Of a DNA stretch of 64,000 nt, positions 1-8,601 are shown in pieces. Under the pieces are notes generated by a model, which saw nothing but the letters and a program-made list of their open reading frames with translations, ran no database searches and was not told where the DNA came from. Origin of the DNA: Breoghania sp963678585 (lineage in GTDB: Bacteria > Pseudomonadota > Alphaproteobacteria > Rhizobiales > Stappiaceae); contig CAXXGA010000002.1 of the NCBI GenBank assembly GCA_963678585.2, forward strand, positions 2,666,001-2,730,000, given 5' to 3'. Numbering within the stretch: position 1 is the first letter of the stretch; each line of letters starts with the position of its first letter. The translations under genes and the position numbers were made by a program.

Positions 1-230
1 CCATAGAGCACCAGCGAGCGGGCGAGGCGATGCTTGAGGCTGCCGGTGGGATGCGTGCTCTCGTCCTTCAGATAGAAGGAAATGCCGCCGAGGCCGGGAA
101 ATACCGGGTTGATCAGATGCGTGTCGGCGGAGCGTCTCGCGTCGCCCTGAAGCAGGTTGACGGCATCGCGCGCCCAGGCGCGTTCCGCACAATCGGGAAG
201 CGGGAGGCATTCGGGAGAGAGCGGTTTCAT
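1..230 (-). CDS. PLP-dependent cysteine synthase/lyase family protein (N-terminal part, cut by window edge)
   Basis: Only the first 76 codons are present, read leftward from an ATG at 230; the gene continues beyond base 1. The segment STHPTGSLKHR is the signature around the PLP-binding lysine of fold-type II enzymes (cysteine synthase/cystathionine beta-synthase family). Its wording, with KDES before it, is closer to the long 'PLP-dependent cysteine synthase family' proteins and cysteine desulfhydrase-like enzymes than to CysK. It lies 166 bases downstream of the SDR gene in the same direction and may be the last member of the TRAP/molybdoenzyme run. The ribosome binding site is weak (AAAGA). 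The substrate cannot be told from this fragment. Confidence 0.75.
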   Translation of the reverse strand, partial: MKPLSPECLPLPDCAERAWARDAVNLLQGDARRSADTHLINPVFPGLGGISFYLKDESTHPTGSLKHRLARSLVLY

Positions 231-396
231 AGTGTGTCTTTCTTTTTGGATGGCCGTCTCCTCCGAACGAGCCGTCTCATTCCATCGTCTTGCCAAAAAA
301 GAACCATCGCGCAGCGGTTGCGCGCCGGTCGGCGATAGCGGCGAAACAACCATTCATGACGCCGATACGCATTGACGTTCTTCAACCTGTGGTGGG

Positions 397-1179
397 TCAG
401 AACGTCCCGGGATAGCTCCCGCCGTCGATCAGCAGGCTCTGACCCGTGATAAATCCTGCATTTTCCCCACACAGGAACGCGAAATAGGCTCCGATCTCCT
501 CCGGCCGCCCGTAACGGCCAGCCGGGTTGGCCGCTGCACGCGCCGCCCAGATCTCGTCGAAGCTCTGCGTGGAGCCGTCCTTGATCATGCCTTCGATATG
601 CTCGCGCTGGGCGTCGCTGTCGAAAATGCCGGGAAGCAGGTTGTTGATCGTCACGTTGCAGCGCACCGTCTGGCGGGCAAGCCCGGCGGTAAAGCCGACA
701 AGGCCGGACCGCGCGCCGTTGGAAAGCCCCAGTTCGTTTTGCGGGATCTTCACGCTGCGCGAGACGATGTTGACGATGCGCCCGAAGCCGCGCTCCATCA
801 TGCCGTCCACAACCGCCCGCATCATCATGATCGGCGGTAGCATCATCAGGTCGATGGCCTCGATCCATTCCTTGCGGTCCCAGTCGCGGAAATCGCCGGG
901 AAGCTTGCCGCCCGCGTTGTTCAACACGATGTCGGGATCGGGACAGGCCTCGAGAACCGCCGCGCGGCCTTCCTCGGTGGAAACGTCGGCGGCAACTGTC
1001 GTCACCTTGACGCCGGTCTCCGCCCGGATCGCGTCTGCGGTTTCCTCAAGCGTCGTCCGGTTGCGCGCCACCAGCGTGACGTCGACGCCCTCGCGCGCCA
1101 CGGCGAACGCGCAGGCGCGTCCCATTCCCTTGCTCGAACCGGTCAACAGAGCCTTGCGGCCGCGAATTCCAAGATCCAT
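397..1179 (-). CDS. SDR family oxidoreductase lacking the YxxxK pair
   Basis: A 260-residue short-chain dehydrogenase/reductase. Visible are the Rossmann glycine motif TGSSKGMG (residues 13-20), the NNAG motif (87-90) and a serine near 140. At the place of the catalytic YxxxK the sequence reads SNGAR (153-157), so both the tyrosine and the lysine are replaced. This substitution recurs in a known SDR subfamily annotated as 3-oxoacyl-ACP reductase-like, but it argues against standard SDR chemistry. The C-terminus has the usual GQSLLIDGG. The gene sits 32 bases downstream of the molybdoenzyme gene in the same direction and is probably co-transcribed. Cytoplasmic, NAD(P)-dependent; substrate unknown. 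Confidence 0.85.
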   Translation of the reverse strand: MDLGIRGRKALLTGSSKGMGRACAFAVAREGVDVTLVARNRTTLEETADAIRAETGVKVTTVAADVSTEEGRAAVLEACPDPDIVLNNAGGKLPGDFRDWDRKEWIEAIDLMMLPPIMMMRAVVDGMMERGFGRIVNIVSRSVKIPQNELGLSNGARSGLVGFTAGLARQTVRCNVTINNLLPGIFDSDAQREHIEGMIKDGSTQSFDEIWAARAAANPAGRYGRPEEIGAYFAFLCGENAGFITGQSLLIDGGSYPGTF

Positions 1180-1211
1180 CAGTGTTCCTTTCGCGAGGGC
1201 CCCTCGGGGTC

Positions 1212-3449
1212 TCAGGCGGGCTTCCCCGCCCCTTCGATGCGTACCAGTGCGCTCAGCGCCGCGCAGGCCTGAGCGAGTTTCGATGTGCGCCGATCGGCTG
1301 TCAGCACATTCGGATTTCCGTTCTGTTCGACACCGTCCGCACCGGGCTCAAACCATGCCCCCGTCGGCATGACGAGAACACCCGGCCTCAGACTGTCGTC
1401 GATATGGGCAAGGCCGAGACAGCTCCCGCGGGCATTCCACAATCTGACGCGCTGGCCTTCGGAAATCCTGCGTTTTTCGGCATCTTGCGGGTTGATGCGG
1501 ACCCGTGCCGGACCGGCCTTTTCATGGGCCTGATAAAGCTGGCTGTGGAGCTGCTTGGCGGGCTGGTTGGTGACGAGATGAAGCTCGTCCTCCGCCGCCG
1601 CGCCCAGCCATTCCGCAGGCTCCAGCCATGTGGCGTGCGGCGGGCAGTCGTCATAGGCAAAGCCGGCGATAGTTTCGGAATAAAGCTCGATCCGGCCCGA
1701 CGGTGTCGCCAGCGGATGGGCATCCGGATCGGTGCGGAAATCGGACAGCAGAACCTCCGGCTCGTCGGGCAGCGGAACGCTCCACATGCCTTGCGCCCAA
1801 AGCATCTCGAAATCGGGAACGACCACGCCTTCGCGCGAACCCCGCTCCTCAGAGCCATGCCAGAGCCTTTTCAGCCAACCGGCCTCATCGAGCCCCTCAT
1901 CATATGCGGCCCGGCACCCGAGGCGGTCGGCCAGCGCACAGAAGATATCGAAATCGTTGCGCGCCTCGCCCACCGGCTCGATCAGCTTCGGCATGGCGAA
2001 GACATGCGGATCGCGCGAGGTGCCGCCAATATCGTTGCGCTCCATGGTCGTGGTCGCGGGCAGCACGATATCAGCGCGAAGGGCCGCGGGCGTCCACCAC
2101 GGCTCATGCACGATGACGGTTTCGGGCCGCTGCCAGGCTTCTTCCACCCGGCCCAGATCCTGCGCATGATGGAAGGGATTGCCGCCCGCCCAATAGACAA
2201 GCCGCACATTCGGATAGCGCACGGTGCGCCCGTTGAAGGCGATCTCCTTGCCCGGATTGAGAAAGGCCTCGGCAAAGGAGGCCACCGGGATCGCCATGCC
2301 GCCCGAGTTGGGAAGGCCCGGCATGGAGGGCACGTAACCGGAGCGCGCAGAAACGCCGACGGAGTTCATCGACCCATAGCCGAAACAGAAGCCGCCGCCG
2401 GGAAGCCCGATCTGACCGAGCATGGCGGCAAGGCCGATCAGCGCCCAGAAGGGTTGTTCGCCATGGTCGGCCCGCTGCAGGGACCAAGCCGCCGACAGCA
2501 TCACCCGGCCCTGCCGGACCGTCTCCCACAAGGCCTGAAGCTCGGAAAGGTCGAGCCCGGAAACCCCGGCCGCCCATTCAAACGTCTTCGGCTGACCGTC
2601 TTCCTTGCCGGTCAGATAGTCGATGAAGATATCGGCCCCGACGGTGAAGCGGTCAAGGAAGGCGCGGTCGGCGCGCCCCGTGCGCACCGCCTCGTGGGCG
2701 AGAGCCAGAATGATTGCGGTATCGGAATTGGGCCGCGGGCGGATCAGCGTTGCATCGAGGCCCGGCGGCACATCGTCGACAAGCGGCGAGACGATGACGA
2801 ACTTCACACCGCGCTCGCGCGCCTTTTCAATCTCATTGGGAATGTGATGATGACCGGCCCCGCCCGACGTCACCCGCCAGTTCTTCGGGTTGAGCCCGCC
2901 GAAGGCGACAACCGCATCACCGTCGCTGGCAATCGTCTGCCATGCGGTGGCGGCCTTTGAGACGGCATCGGCCGATCCCACCACATGCGGCAGGATCATG
3001 TGCGCCGCTCCCCAGCTGTAATTGCTGATCTGGTCGGTGAAACCACCGGCTGCCGCCAGAAAGCGCCGGATCTGCGTGCGCGCATGATGAAAACGACCCG
3101 CGCTCGACCAGCCGTAGGAGCCGCCGAAAACGGAGGTCGGCCCATGATCGCGATAGACGCGGGAAAGCTCGCCGGAGACGAGATCGAGCGCGGTTTCCCA
3201 ATCGACCGGCACGAAATCCTCGCGCCCGCGCCCCTGCCCGCCGGCGGCCATCCCGTGTTCGAGATAGGAACGGCGGACATAGGGGCGGTCGATGCGCTGG
3301 TCGGAATGGATCATGGCAGGCATGGCGCCGATCATGTCGGGATCGGCGCCGCTGCCGGGCAGCGGGACCGCCTTCGTCAGACGGCCATCCGTAACCGTCG
3401 CCCGGAACGGGCCCCAATGGGTGAGAGAAATGCGGTCTTCGCTTGTCAT
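1212..3449 (-). CDS. Molybdopterin-dependent oxidoreductase, BisC/DMSO-reductase family (S- or N-oxide reductase type)
   Basis: A 745-residue molybdopterin-guanine-dinucleotide enzyme. It opens with SLTHWGPF, typical of biotin/methionine sulfoxide reductase (BisC) and DMSO/TMAO reductases, and has SYGWSSAG at residues 111-118. By alignment with DMSO reductase YGWKSPG, Ser116 should be the molybdenum ligand. There is no N-terminal cysteine cluster for a 4Fe-4S centre and no Tat signal, so it is expected to be cytoplasmic, like BisC. Further family motifs are GGNPFHHAQD and the C-terminal molydopterin-binding segment LVTNQPAKQLHSQL. It starts 5 bases after the dapA-like stop, so the two are translationally close. 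It probably reduces a sulfoxide or N-oxide; the true substrate is unknown. Confidence 0.88.
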   Translation of the reverse strand: MTSEDRISLTHWGPFRATVTDGRLTKAVPLPGSGADPDMIGAMPAMIHSDQRIDRPYVRRSYLEHGMAAGGQGRGREDFVPVDWETALDLVSGELSRVYRDHGPTSVFGGSYGWSSAGRFHHARTQIRRFLAAAGGFTDQISNYSWGAAHMILPHVVGSADAVSKAATAWQTIASDGDAVVAFGGLNPKNWRVTSGGAGHHHIPNEIEKARERGVKFVIVSPLVDDVPPGLDATLIRPRPNSDTAIILALAHEAVRTGRADRAFLDRFTVGADIFIDYLTGKEDGQPKTFEWAAGVSGLDLSELQALWETVRQGRVMLSAAWSLQRADHGEQPFWALIGLAAMLGQIGLPGGGFCFGYGSMNSVGVSARSGYVPSMPGLPNSGGMAIPVASFAEAFLNPGKEIAFNGRTVRYPNVRLVYWAGGNPFHHAQDLGRVEEAWQRPETVIVHEPWWTPAALRADIVLPATTTMERNDIGGTSRDPHVFAMPKLIEPVGEARNDFDIFCALADRLGCRAAYDEGLDEAGWLKRLWHGSEERGSREGVVVPDFEMLWAQGMWSVPLPDEPEVLLSDFRTDPDAHPLATPSGRIELYSETIAGFAYDDCPPHATWLEPAEWLGAAAEDELHLVTNQPAKQLHSQLYQAHEKAGPARVRINPQDAEKRRISEGQRVRLWNARGSCLGLAHIDDSLRPGVLVMPTGAWFEPGADGVEQNGNPNVLTADRRTSKLAQACAALSALVRIEGAGKPA

Positions 3450-3453
3450 GGGA

Positions 3454-4392
3454 TCAGGCCGCCACCGCCGATGCGGACACCTTGAAGCCGTACTTCTTGT
3501 CGAGCCCCAGATCCTTCACGGCCTTGAGGCCCGCATTGAGGATCTCGGGCGCGGCAGGCTGAAGCGGCTTGCGCAGCGGACCTGCCGGAAGGCCGACAGC
3601 CCGCAGCAGCGTTTTCATGGAGACCGGATTGATCGTGGAATAGGCGTAATGCAGCATCGGCAGGTTGGTCAGCCATGCCTCGCGGCAGTTGAAGGCATCC
3701 TCGCCCGTTTCCCACGGCTTGGAGATGACGGCCATTTCCTGCGGGATGATGTTGCCGGTCATGTTCGCCGTGCCGTGGCCGCCAAGCGCCATGGTCGGAA
3801 TGACGAGGCCGAGGTTCGGCGAGCAGCAGCACATGATCGACATGTCGGGCTTCGCCGCACAGACCTGCGCCACCTGACCCACACGCGTGGTGGATTCCTT
3901 CAGGACCACCATGTTCGGGTGCTCGGCCAGCTTCAGCAGGTTCGTCCAGTGCAGGTCGGTCTTCACCCGCGGCGGGTTGTTGTAGAAGCCCATCGCGAGA
4001 TCGGTGCTGTCCAGCACTTCCATCGCATAGTCGGTGATGGCCTCGTTGTCCGCGCAGATATAGGCGGGCGCGGCGATGATCGCACCGTCCGCGCCTTCCG
4101 CCTTGGCGTAGCGCGCATAGTCGATGGTGGTCGCCGTGTTGTTGCCGGTGATGCCGTAATACATCAGCATCTTGCCCGGCTTCATCTTGGCGGTCTGGGA
4201 GATGATCGCCTTGCGCTCATCGACCGACAGCATGGAGACCTCGCCCGTGGAGCCCATGATCAGGACCGCCTCGGTGCCGTTTTCGGCATGCCAGTTCAGC
4301 AGGGTGCGGAACCCTTCGAAATCGATGCTGCCGTCCTCGTTCATCGGCGTTACGAGAGCCACGAACGAGCCTTTGGGTTTGATGTGAGCCAT
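3454..4392 (-). CDS. Dihydrodipicolinate synthase (DapA) family aldolase/lyase
   Basis: A 312-residue class I aldolase of the DHDPS/N-acetylneuraminate lyase superfamily (TIM barrel). GSTGE at residues 47-51 matches the G(T/S)TGE phosphate/carboxylate loop. Tyr137 in GFYNNPPR and Lys165 in VVLKEST match the catalytic tyrosine and Schiff-base lysine. The residue after the first GS and the surroundings are not those of housekeeping DapA, and the gene lies between TRAP permease and molybdoenzyme genes. A catabolic pyruvate-releasing or dehydratase-type role is therefore more likely than lysine synthesis. It starts 5 bases downstream of dctM with a GGAGG site. Substrate unknown. Confidence 0.87.
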   Translation of the reverse strand: MAHIKPKGSFVALVTPMNEDGSIDFEGFRTLLNWHAENGTEAVLIMGSTGEVSMLSVDERKAIISQTAKMKPGKMLMYYGITGNNTATTIDYARYAKAEGADGAIIAAPAYICADNEAITDYAMEVLDSTDLAMGFYNNPPRVKTDLHWTNLLKLAEHPNMVVLKESTTRVGQVAQVCAAKPDMSIMCCCSPNLGLVIPTMALGGHGTANMTGNIIPQEMAVISKPWETGEDAFNCREAWLTNLPMLHYAYSTINPVSMKTLLRAVGLPAGPLRKPLQPAAPEILNAGLKAVKDLGLDKKYGFKVSASAVAA

Positions 4393-4397
4393 GGAAA

Positions 4398-5699
4398 TCA
4401 GCCTCCGGATGGAATGAGTTCGGGCACCAGAAGCTTTGGCAACCCGAGAATGATGTCAGGGAAGATGAGAGAAAGCAGGCCGACCAGGATGGTCAGCGCG
4501 CAGATGGGTGCGGCCGCGAGCATGGAGCGCCCGAGCGAGGCCCCGCCGATCTGGTTGGCCACCAGAAGGCAAATGCCGTAGGGCGGGGTCACCAGTCCAA
4601 CCGACAGGGTGATGGTGCTGAGAACGCCCATGTGAATGGGGTTCATGCCCGCCGTATCGCCCAGCGCCTGAATGATCGGCAGGAAAATCAGCGTCGCCGA
4701 AATCGGGTTGAGCACCATGCCCACCAGCAACAGGAACCCGATCAGGAGGATCATGATCAGATAGCCGTTGTCGGTCACCCCGAGGATGAAGTTCACCACG
4801 ATCTGCGAGGCGCCCAGATAGGCGATGAGCCAGCCGAAGATACCTGCGCCCGCCACGGTGAACATCGGGATCGCGAAGTCGATCACTGCATCGGAGAACA
4901 GCTTCGGCAGTTCGCGGAACTTGATGTCGCGGTAGATGAAGAGCGACAGGAACAGCGCCCACAGCACAGCCCCGATCGCACCTTCGGTCGGCGTGAAGAG
5001 ACCGGCGATGATGCCGCCCAGAACGATGATCGGGATCATCAGCGGCGGCGCGCCGCGCACCAGCACGCGGGCGAGCTTGCGCATGCCCGGGAACGGGTTG
5101 GCCGGGAAATCGTAACGCACCGCGAGAATGTAGGTGTAGAGCATCATGAAGAGCCCCACGAGGATCCCCGGCACGACGCCGCCGACGAAGAGCGCGCCGA
5201 TGGAGACGTTTCCGAAGGCCCCGTAGACGATCAGGATGATCGAAGGCGGGATGATCACGCCGAGCGTGGAGGACGCCGCCGTCAGGGCCACCGCGAAGGG
5301 CGCGGGATAGCCCGCCTTCTTCATGGCCGGGATGAGGATGGAGCCCACGCTCGCCGTATCGGCGGCGGCCGAGCCGGACAGGCTCGCAAACACCATCGAC
5401 ACGAAGACGTTCACATGCCCCAGCCCGCCGCGAATATGGCCGACGGCACCGTCCGCCACCTCAAGAAGCCGCGTCGTGATGGAGCCCGCATTCAGGATGC
5501 GGCCCAGCAGCATGAAGAAGGGAACCGCCAGCAGCGTGAAGCTGTCGATACCCGCAAACATCTGGTTGACCACCGAGACGAGCGGCAAATCCTGCAGGAG
5601 GATGACGAAGGCCGACGACAGGATCAGCGAGAAGCCGATATTCACCCGGATCGCGATAAGAACGAAAAAGGAGAGCAGCAGAACGACAAGCGGGTTCAT
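4398..5699 (-). CDS. dctM: TRAP transporter large permease (DctM family)
   Basis: A 433-residue, very hydrophobic 12-13 helix membrane protein of the DctM family, the ion-coupled channel subunit of a TRAP importer. It carries the family's GSGSAAAD-type loop (SLSGSAAADTASVGSILIP) and the segment ITLSVGLVTPPYGI near the C-terminus. I take the ATG at 5699 because it overlaps the dctQ stop by four bases (ATGA) and begins directly with the first membrane helix. The same frame stays open upstream only because it shadows dctQ. It works with the DctP receptor and DctQ subunit encoded just upstream. Such systems mostly import organic acids. Confidence 0.93.
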   Translation of the reverse strand: MNPLVVLLLSFFVLIAIRVNIGFSLILSSAFVILLQDLPLVSVVNQMFAGIDSFTLLAVPFFMLLGRILNAGSITTRLLEVADGAVGHIRGGLGHVNVFVSMVFASLSGSAAADTASVGSILIPAMKKAGYPAPFAVALTAASSTLGVIIPPSIILIVYGAFGNVSIGALFVGGVVPGILVGLFMMLYTYILAVRYDFPANPFPGMRKLARVLVRGAPPLMIPIIVLGGIIAGLFTPTEGAIGAVLWALFLSLFIYRDIKFRELPKLFSDAVIDFAIPMFTVAGAGIFGWLIAYLGASQIVVNFILGVTDNGYLIMILLIGFLLLVGMVLNPISATLIFLPIIQALGDTAGMNPIHMGVLSTITLSVGLVTPPYGICLLVANQIGGASLGRSMLAAAPICALTILVGLLSLIFPDIILGLPKLLVPELIPSGG

Positions 5700-6175
5700 G
5701 CGTCCCTCCGGATGAACAGGTCCCTGGCGATTTCGGCAAGAAACAGCAGCATGACCGCTCCGCAAAGAGGAATGGGCAAGTACATCCAGAAGCGCGAGAT
5801 CCCGACGGACTGGATGGGCGCGGCGGACCGGATGACGGCCAGTTCCCAGCCGTTGACGAGCATGATCAGCGCGACCAGCACGCCCGAGATCAGGCCCGTC
5901 CAGCCGGTGAACGCCTTGACCAGCGGCCTGTGCATCGGAAGCAGGTCGACCGTGTAGTGGGAACCGGTGCGAAGCCCTGCCCCGGCGCCCAGAAAAATCA
6001 GCCACGTAAAGAGAAGCTGGGCGATGTCGCCCGTCCAGATCATGGGCTCATGAAGAATGTTGCGCGCCAGAACCTGAAGGCCAACGGTCACGATGAGGGC
6101 GGCAAAAGCGATCCACGCGAAGACGCGCAGGATCGCAGCCATCCAGTCGCAGAGACGATGGAGTAACATGATCAT
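5696..6175 (-). CDS. dctQ: TRAP transporter small permease (DctQ family)
   Basis: A 159-residue membrane protein with four predicted helices (about residues 12-32, 47-65, 85-107 and 130-150), the usual size and topology for the DctQ subunit. The motif LARNILHEPMIWTGDIAQ following the first helix is characteristic (R-x(n)-P-x-x-W-(S/T)-(D/E)-E-like). It overlaps dctM by four bases and lies 46 bases downstream of dctP. It bridges receptor docking and the DctM channel in the inner membrane. Two candidate starts are three codons apart (MIM); the first, at 6175, is used. Confidence 0.9.
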   Translation of the reverse strand: MIMLLHRLCDWMAAILRVFAWIAFAALIVTVGLQVLARNILHEPMIWTGDIAQLLFTWLIFLGAGAGLRTGSHYTVDLLPMHRPLVKAFTGWTGLISGVLVALIMLVNGWELAVIRSAAPIQSVGISRFWMYLPIPLCGAVMLLFLAEIARDLFIRRDA

Positions 6176-6221
6176 CTTCCGTTGAAGGCCCGCCCCGGGA
6201 TGGGGCGGACCTTTGGAGGCA

Positions 6222-7220
6222 TCACTTCTTCACGAGAGCGTATTCTTCAGACAGGCCGAGTTCCTTGGCCAGTTCGACCTGCATCGGGGCGACCTTCGCG
6301 ATGAAGGCGGCGCGGTCCGGACGGGTCACATTCACGCCGTGCTCCTTGACGAGCTTCTCGACAAGGTTGGTGTCGTAGAAGATGGAGCGCTCCACGCCAT
6401 AGGCGTTGGCGACGATCGCCGCGTCCTGAACGACCTTCTGCAGATCTTCCGGCAGCTTGTCCCAGGTGCGCTGCGAGATCGAGGTGTGGTTGACCTGGAT
6501 CGTGTGAGCGGTGAGCGCAAGGTTCGGCGCGACTTCATAGAGCTTGGAGCCGGTATAGCCGGGCAGCGAGCTTTCCATCGCTTCCGCCACGCCCGTCTGC
6601 ATGGCGGCGTAAAGCTCGCCCCACGCAACGGTGACCGGCAGCATGCCGAAGGCCGACCAGGTCTTGGCGTCCATCGGAGACGGCGGCGTGCGCATCTTCA
6701 GGCCGGTCAGATCGTCCGGCGACGTCACCGGCTTCTCCGCCGTGGACATGTTGCGCGTGCCGGAAGCGCCCAGCGCCAGCAGCTTCATGCCCGCACCGTT
6801 GGTCTCGTAGATCTTGGCGAAATGCGCGTGAACCGGCGTGCCGGGTCCGACCGTGTCGAGCACGCTCTCCATGCTGTCGAACAGATACGGCATGGTGAAG
6901 ATGGAAAACTGCGGGATGACCGGCACGGAATTGGAAACCGTGGAGATCATGACGTCGATCGTGCCGAAACCCAGTTCGCCGATGACGGCGGGGTCCTGCC
7001 CGAGCTGGCCGGAATCGAAGACCTTGACGGCGATACGACCCGCGCTCTTCTCCTCCACCTCCTTTTTGAAGGCATCGGCCATATCGTTATACGGATGCGG
7101 CGACTTCACCAGCGTATGAACGCGAAGCGTGTAATCCGCAGCGGATGACGCAACGTTAGTAAATGCAAGGCCGACGATAGCGGCCGACATGGTCAGAAGC
7201 GTACGACGTGCAATTTTCAT
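6222..7220 (-). CDS. dctP: TRAP transporter substrate-binding protein (DctP family)
   Basis: A 332-residue periplasmic receptor. The start is placed at 7220 (MKIARRTLL) because GGGGA lies six bases upstream and the protein then opens with a normal signal peptide ending near ASSAADYT. A start at 7298 would add 26 non-homologous residues. DctP hallmarks include LRVHTLVKSPHPYNDMAD, GFGTIDVM and LKMRTPPSPMDAKTWSAFGMLPVTVAWGEL. The conserved arginine that binds the ligand carboxylate should be the one in LKMRTPP. It is the first gene of dctPQM and lies 85 bases downstream of the lysR gene. Ligand not identifiable. Confidence 0.92.
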   Translation of the reverse strand: MKIARRTLLTMSAAIVGLAFTNVASSAADYTLRVHTLVKSPHPYNDMADAFKKEVEEKSAGRIAVKVFDSGQLGQDPAVIGELGFGTIDVMISTVSNSVPVIPQFSIFTMPYLFDSMESVLDTVGPGTPVHAHFAKIYETNGAGMKLLALGASGTRNMSTAEKPVTSPDDLTGLKMRTPPSPMDAKTWSAFGMLPVTVAWGELYAAMQTGVAEAMESSLPGYTGSKLYEVAPNLALTAHTIQVNHTSISQRTWDKLPEDLQKVVQDAAIVANAYGVERSIFYDTNLVEKLVKEHGVNVTRPDRAAFIAKVAPMQVELAKELGLSEEYALVKK

Positions 7221-7304
7221 TGGTTTTCCCCGGGTGGTGCCCTTGTTTATGGAAAGATCATCCGAAGAGCGGGCGATAGAATCAAATATAAAAACCACAG
7301 GGGA

Positions 7305-8231
7305 TTATGCGCAAATGTTATGGATGGTTATTCCATAATCAGAACGTGCCTTAATAGTCGTCATAAATTCTAATAAAAAGCGTTCCCCCACGCGTGAAAG
7401 TGGAACGTCTGACGGCTTTAAAACTTGGAAATCAAAAGGAATTTTCGGCTCGAAAGGAACCACGGCAACAGCCGCGCCGAAGATGCCCGGAGAGATCGGA
7501 TCGACGATAGCGATACCGAGCCCCTGCGCTGCCAGGCCGCATGCGGCGTAGGAAGGGCGCGTTTCGGAGACGATTTTCGGCGCAATCCCGGCTTCCGCGA
7601 ACTTCTGGCTCATGTAGCTCCAGGTCACGGTTCGATAGGTGAGCGCGATCAGCGGCTCGTCCTTGAGGTCCTGCGGGCGCAGGGCGGAGCGCGTGGCGAG
7701 CGGGTGGTCGGGCGACATCACGCAGACGCAGTCGGTACGAAACGCGGCCAGCACATCGAGATTGGGCGTGTTGGAATAGCATTGCCCGATGCCGAGATCG
7801 ATCTGATGCGAGGCCAGCAGATCCAGAATGCGCGGTGAGGTGTGCACGTCATGGGTGATGGAGAGCCCGTGCGAGGCGTCGCTCAGCCGCCGGATCGCCT
7901 GCGGCAAGATTTCGAAACTCACCATCGGCATGGAAGCGACCTTGAAGGAAACGCGCTTCAGGTCGCGAATCTGCTCGGCCACGCTTGTCAGCCGGTCCAA
8001 GCCGTAGAACATGCGCTCCACTTCCTGAAAGAAGTCGTGCGCCTCCGGCGTCGGCTGCGCCTTGCCACCGAGCCGCAGCAGAAGCGGAAAGCCGATCGAG
8101 TTTTCAAGATCCGCCACCAGACGACTGACCGCAGGCTGGGAGACATTGAGCGCATTGGCAGCCGCGGTGATGGAGCCGTAGCGCATCACCATCCGGAAGG
8201 CATTTATCTGCTTCTGATTCACGGGCGTCAT
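7305..8231 (-). CDS. LysR family transcriptional regulator of the TRAP cluster
   Basis: A LysR-type regulator of 308 residues from the ATG at 8231 (317 from 8258; neither has a clear ribosome binding site, and the shorter form places the helix-turn-helix as usual). The N-terminal winged helix-turn-helix is seen as GSITAAANALNVSQPAVSRLVADLE, followed by a periplasmic-binding-like effector domain with LDLGIGQ and the late GLGIAIVDP. It lies directly upstream of dctPQM in the same direction and is divergent to the UPF0261 pair. It therefore probably senses the imported compound or a breakdown product and controls both arms. Confidence 0.88.
   Translation of the reverse strand: MTPVNQKQINAFRMVMRYGSITAAANALNVSQPAVSRLVADLENSIGFPLLLRLGGKAQPTPEAHDFFQEVERMFYGLDRLTSVAEQIRDLKRVSFKVASMPMVSFEILPQAIRRLSDASHGLSITHDVHTSPRILDLLASHQIDLGIGQCYSNTPNLDVLAAFRTDCVCVMSPDHPLATRSALRPQDLKDEPLIALTYRTVTWSYMSQKFAEAGIAPKIVSETRPSYAACGLAAQGLGIAIVDPISPGIFGAAVAVVPFEPKIPFDFQVLKPSDVPLSRVGERFLLEFMTTIKARSDYGITIHNICA
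7318..7338. promoter_or_regulatory. Candidate LysR operator upstream of dctP, inside the 3' end of lysR
   Basis: TTATGGA and TCCATAA form a perfect 7-bp inverted repeat with a 7-base spacer. A further TTATGGA half-site lies at 7247-7253, 71 bases nearer to dctP. The full site is about 100 bases before the dctP start and covers the last codons of the lysR gene. The spacing resembles the recognition-plus-activation site layout of LysR regulators. Function is inferred from position and symmetry only. Confidence 0.45.
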
Positions 8232-8601
8232 CCAGACCATGGAGAGCAGCATCGCCATGCGATACCGGCCGGGAAAGGGCTTGTCAGCCTACGCTTTCAT
8301 CCCAACTCAGGATAGATAACGTTGCCGCATTCAATTCTGAATGCGTAAAATCCGTAGGTGCTGCACTCTCAGCAAAGGGCGCAGCGCAGAGGAACTCCAG
8401 CCGTGGAATGGCGGTTTCCCGGAATTGTGACAGAGGAAAACGTCCACCTGTTACCGCCGGACCTGCGCCACGTCGTTCCCGGTCCAATGAAGAGGCAATG
8501 CACCAAAGCACAATCGTGCGACTTCATGCCCCGTTACGCACTCTTCACGCTAGGACATACGGTTTCTCACGCAGGCGTTGATCTGGCTATGGGAGATGGA
8601 T
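8232..8601. promoter_or_regulatory. Divergent promoter region with an 8-bp inverted repeat (8326-8345)
   Basis: No credible gene lies in this stretch between the left-reading lysR and the right-reading UPF0261 gene. CGCATTCA and TGAATGCG, with a 4-base centre, form a perfect inverted repeat at 8326-8345. This lies about 70-115 bases upstream of lysR depending on its start, and some 257 bases before the other gene. It contains a T-N11-A arrangement expected of a LysR site, so autoregulation is plausible but unproven. Confidence 0.4.

Noticed and set aside
1182..2960. A 590-codon plus-strand frame opposite the molybdoenzyme gene
   Set aside because: A shadow typical of high-GC DNA; the minus strand has clear BisC-family motifs.
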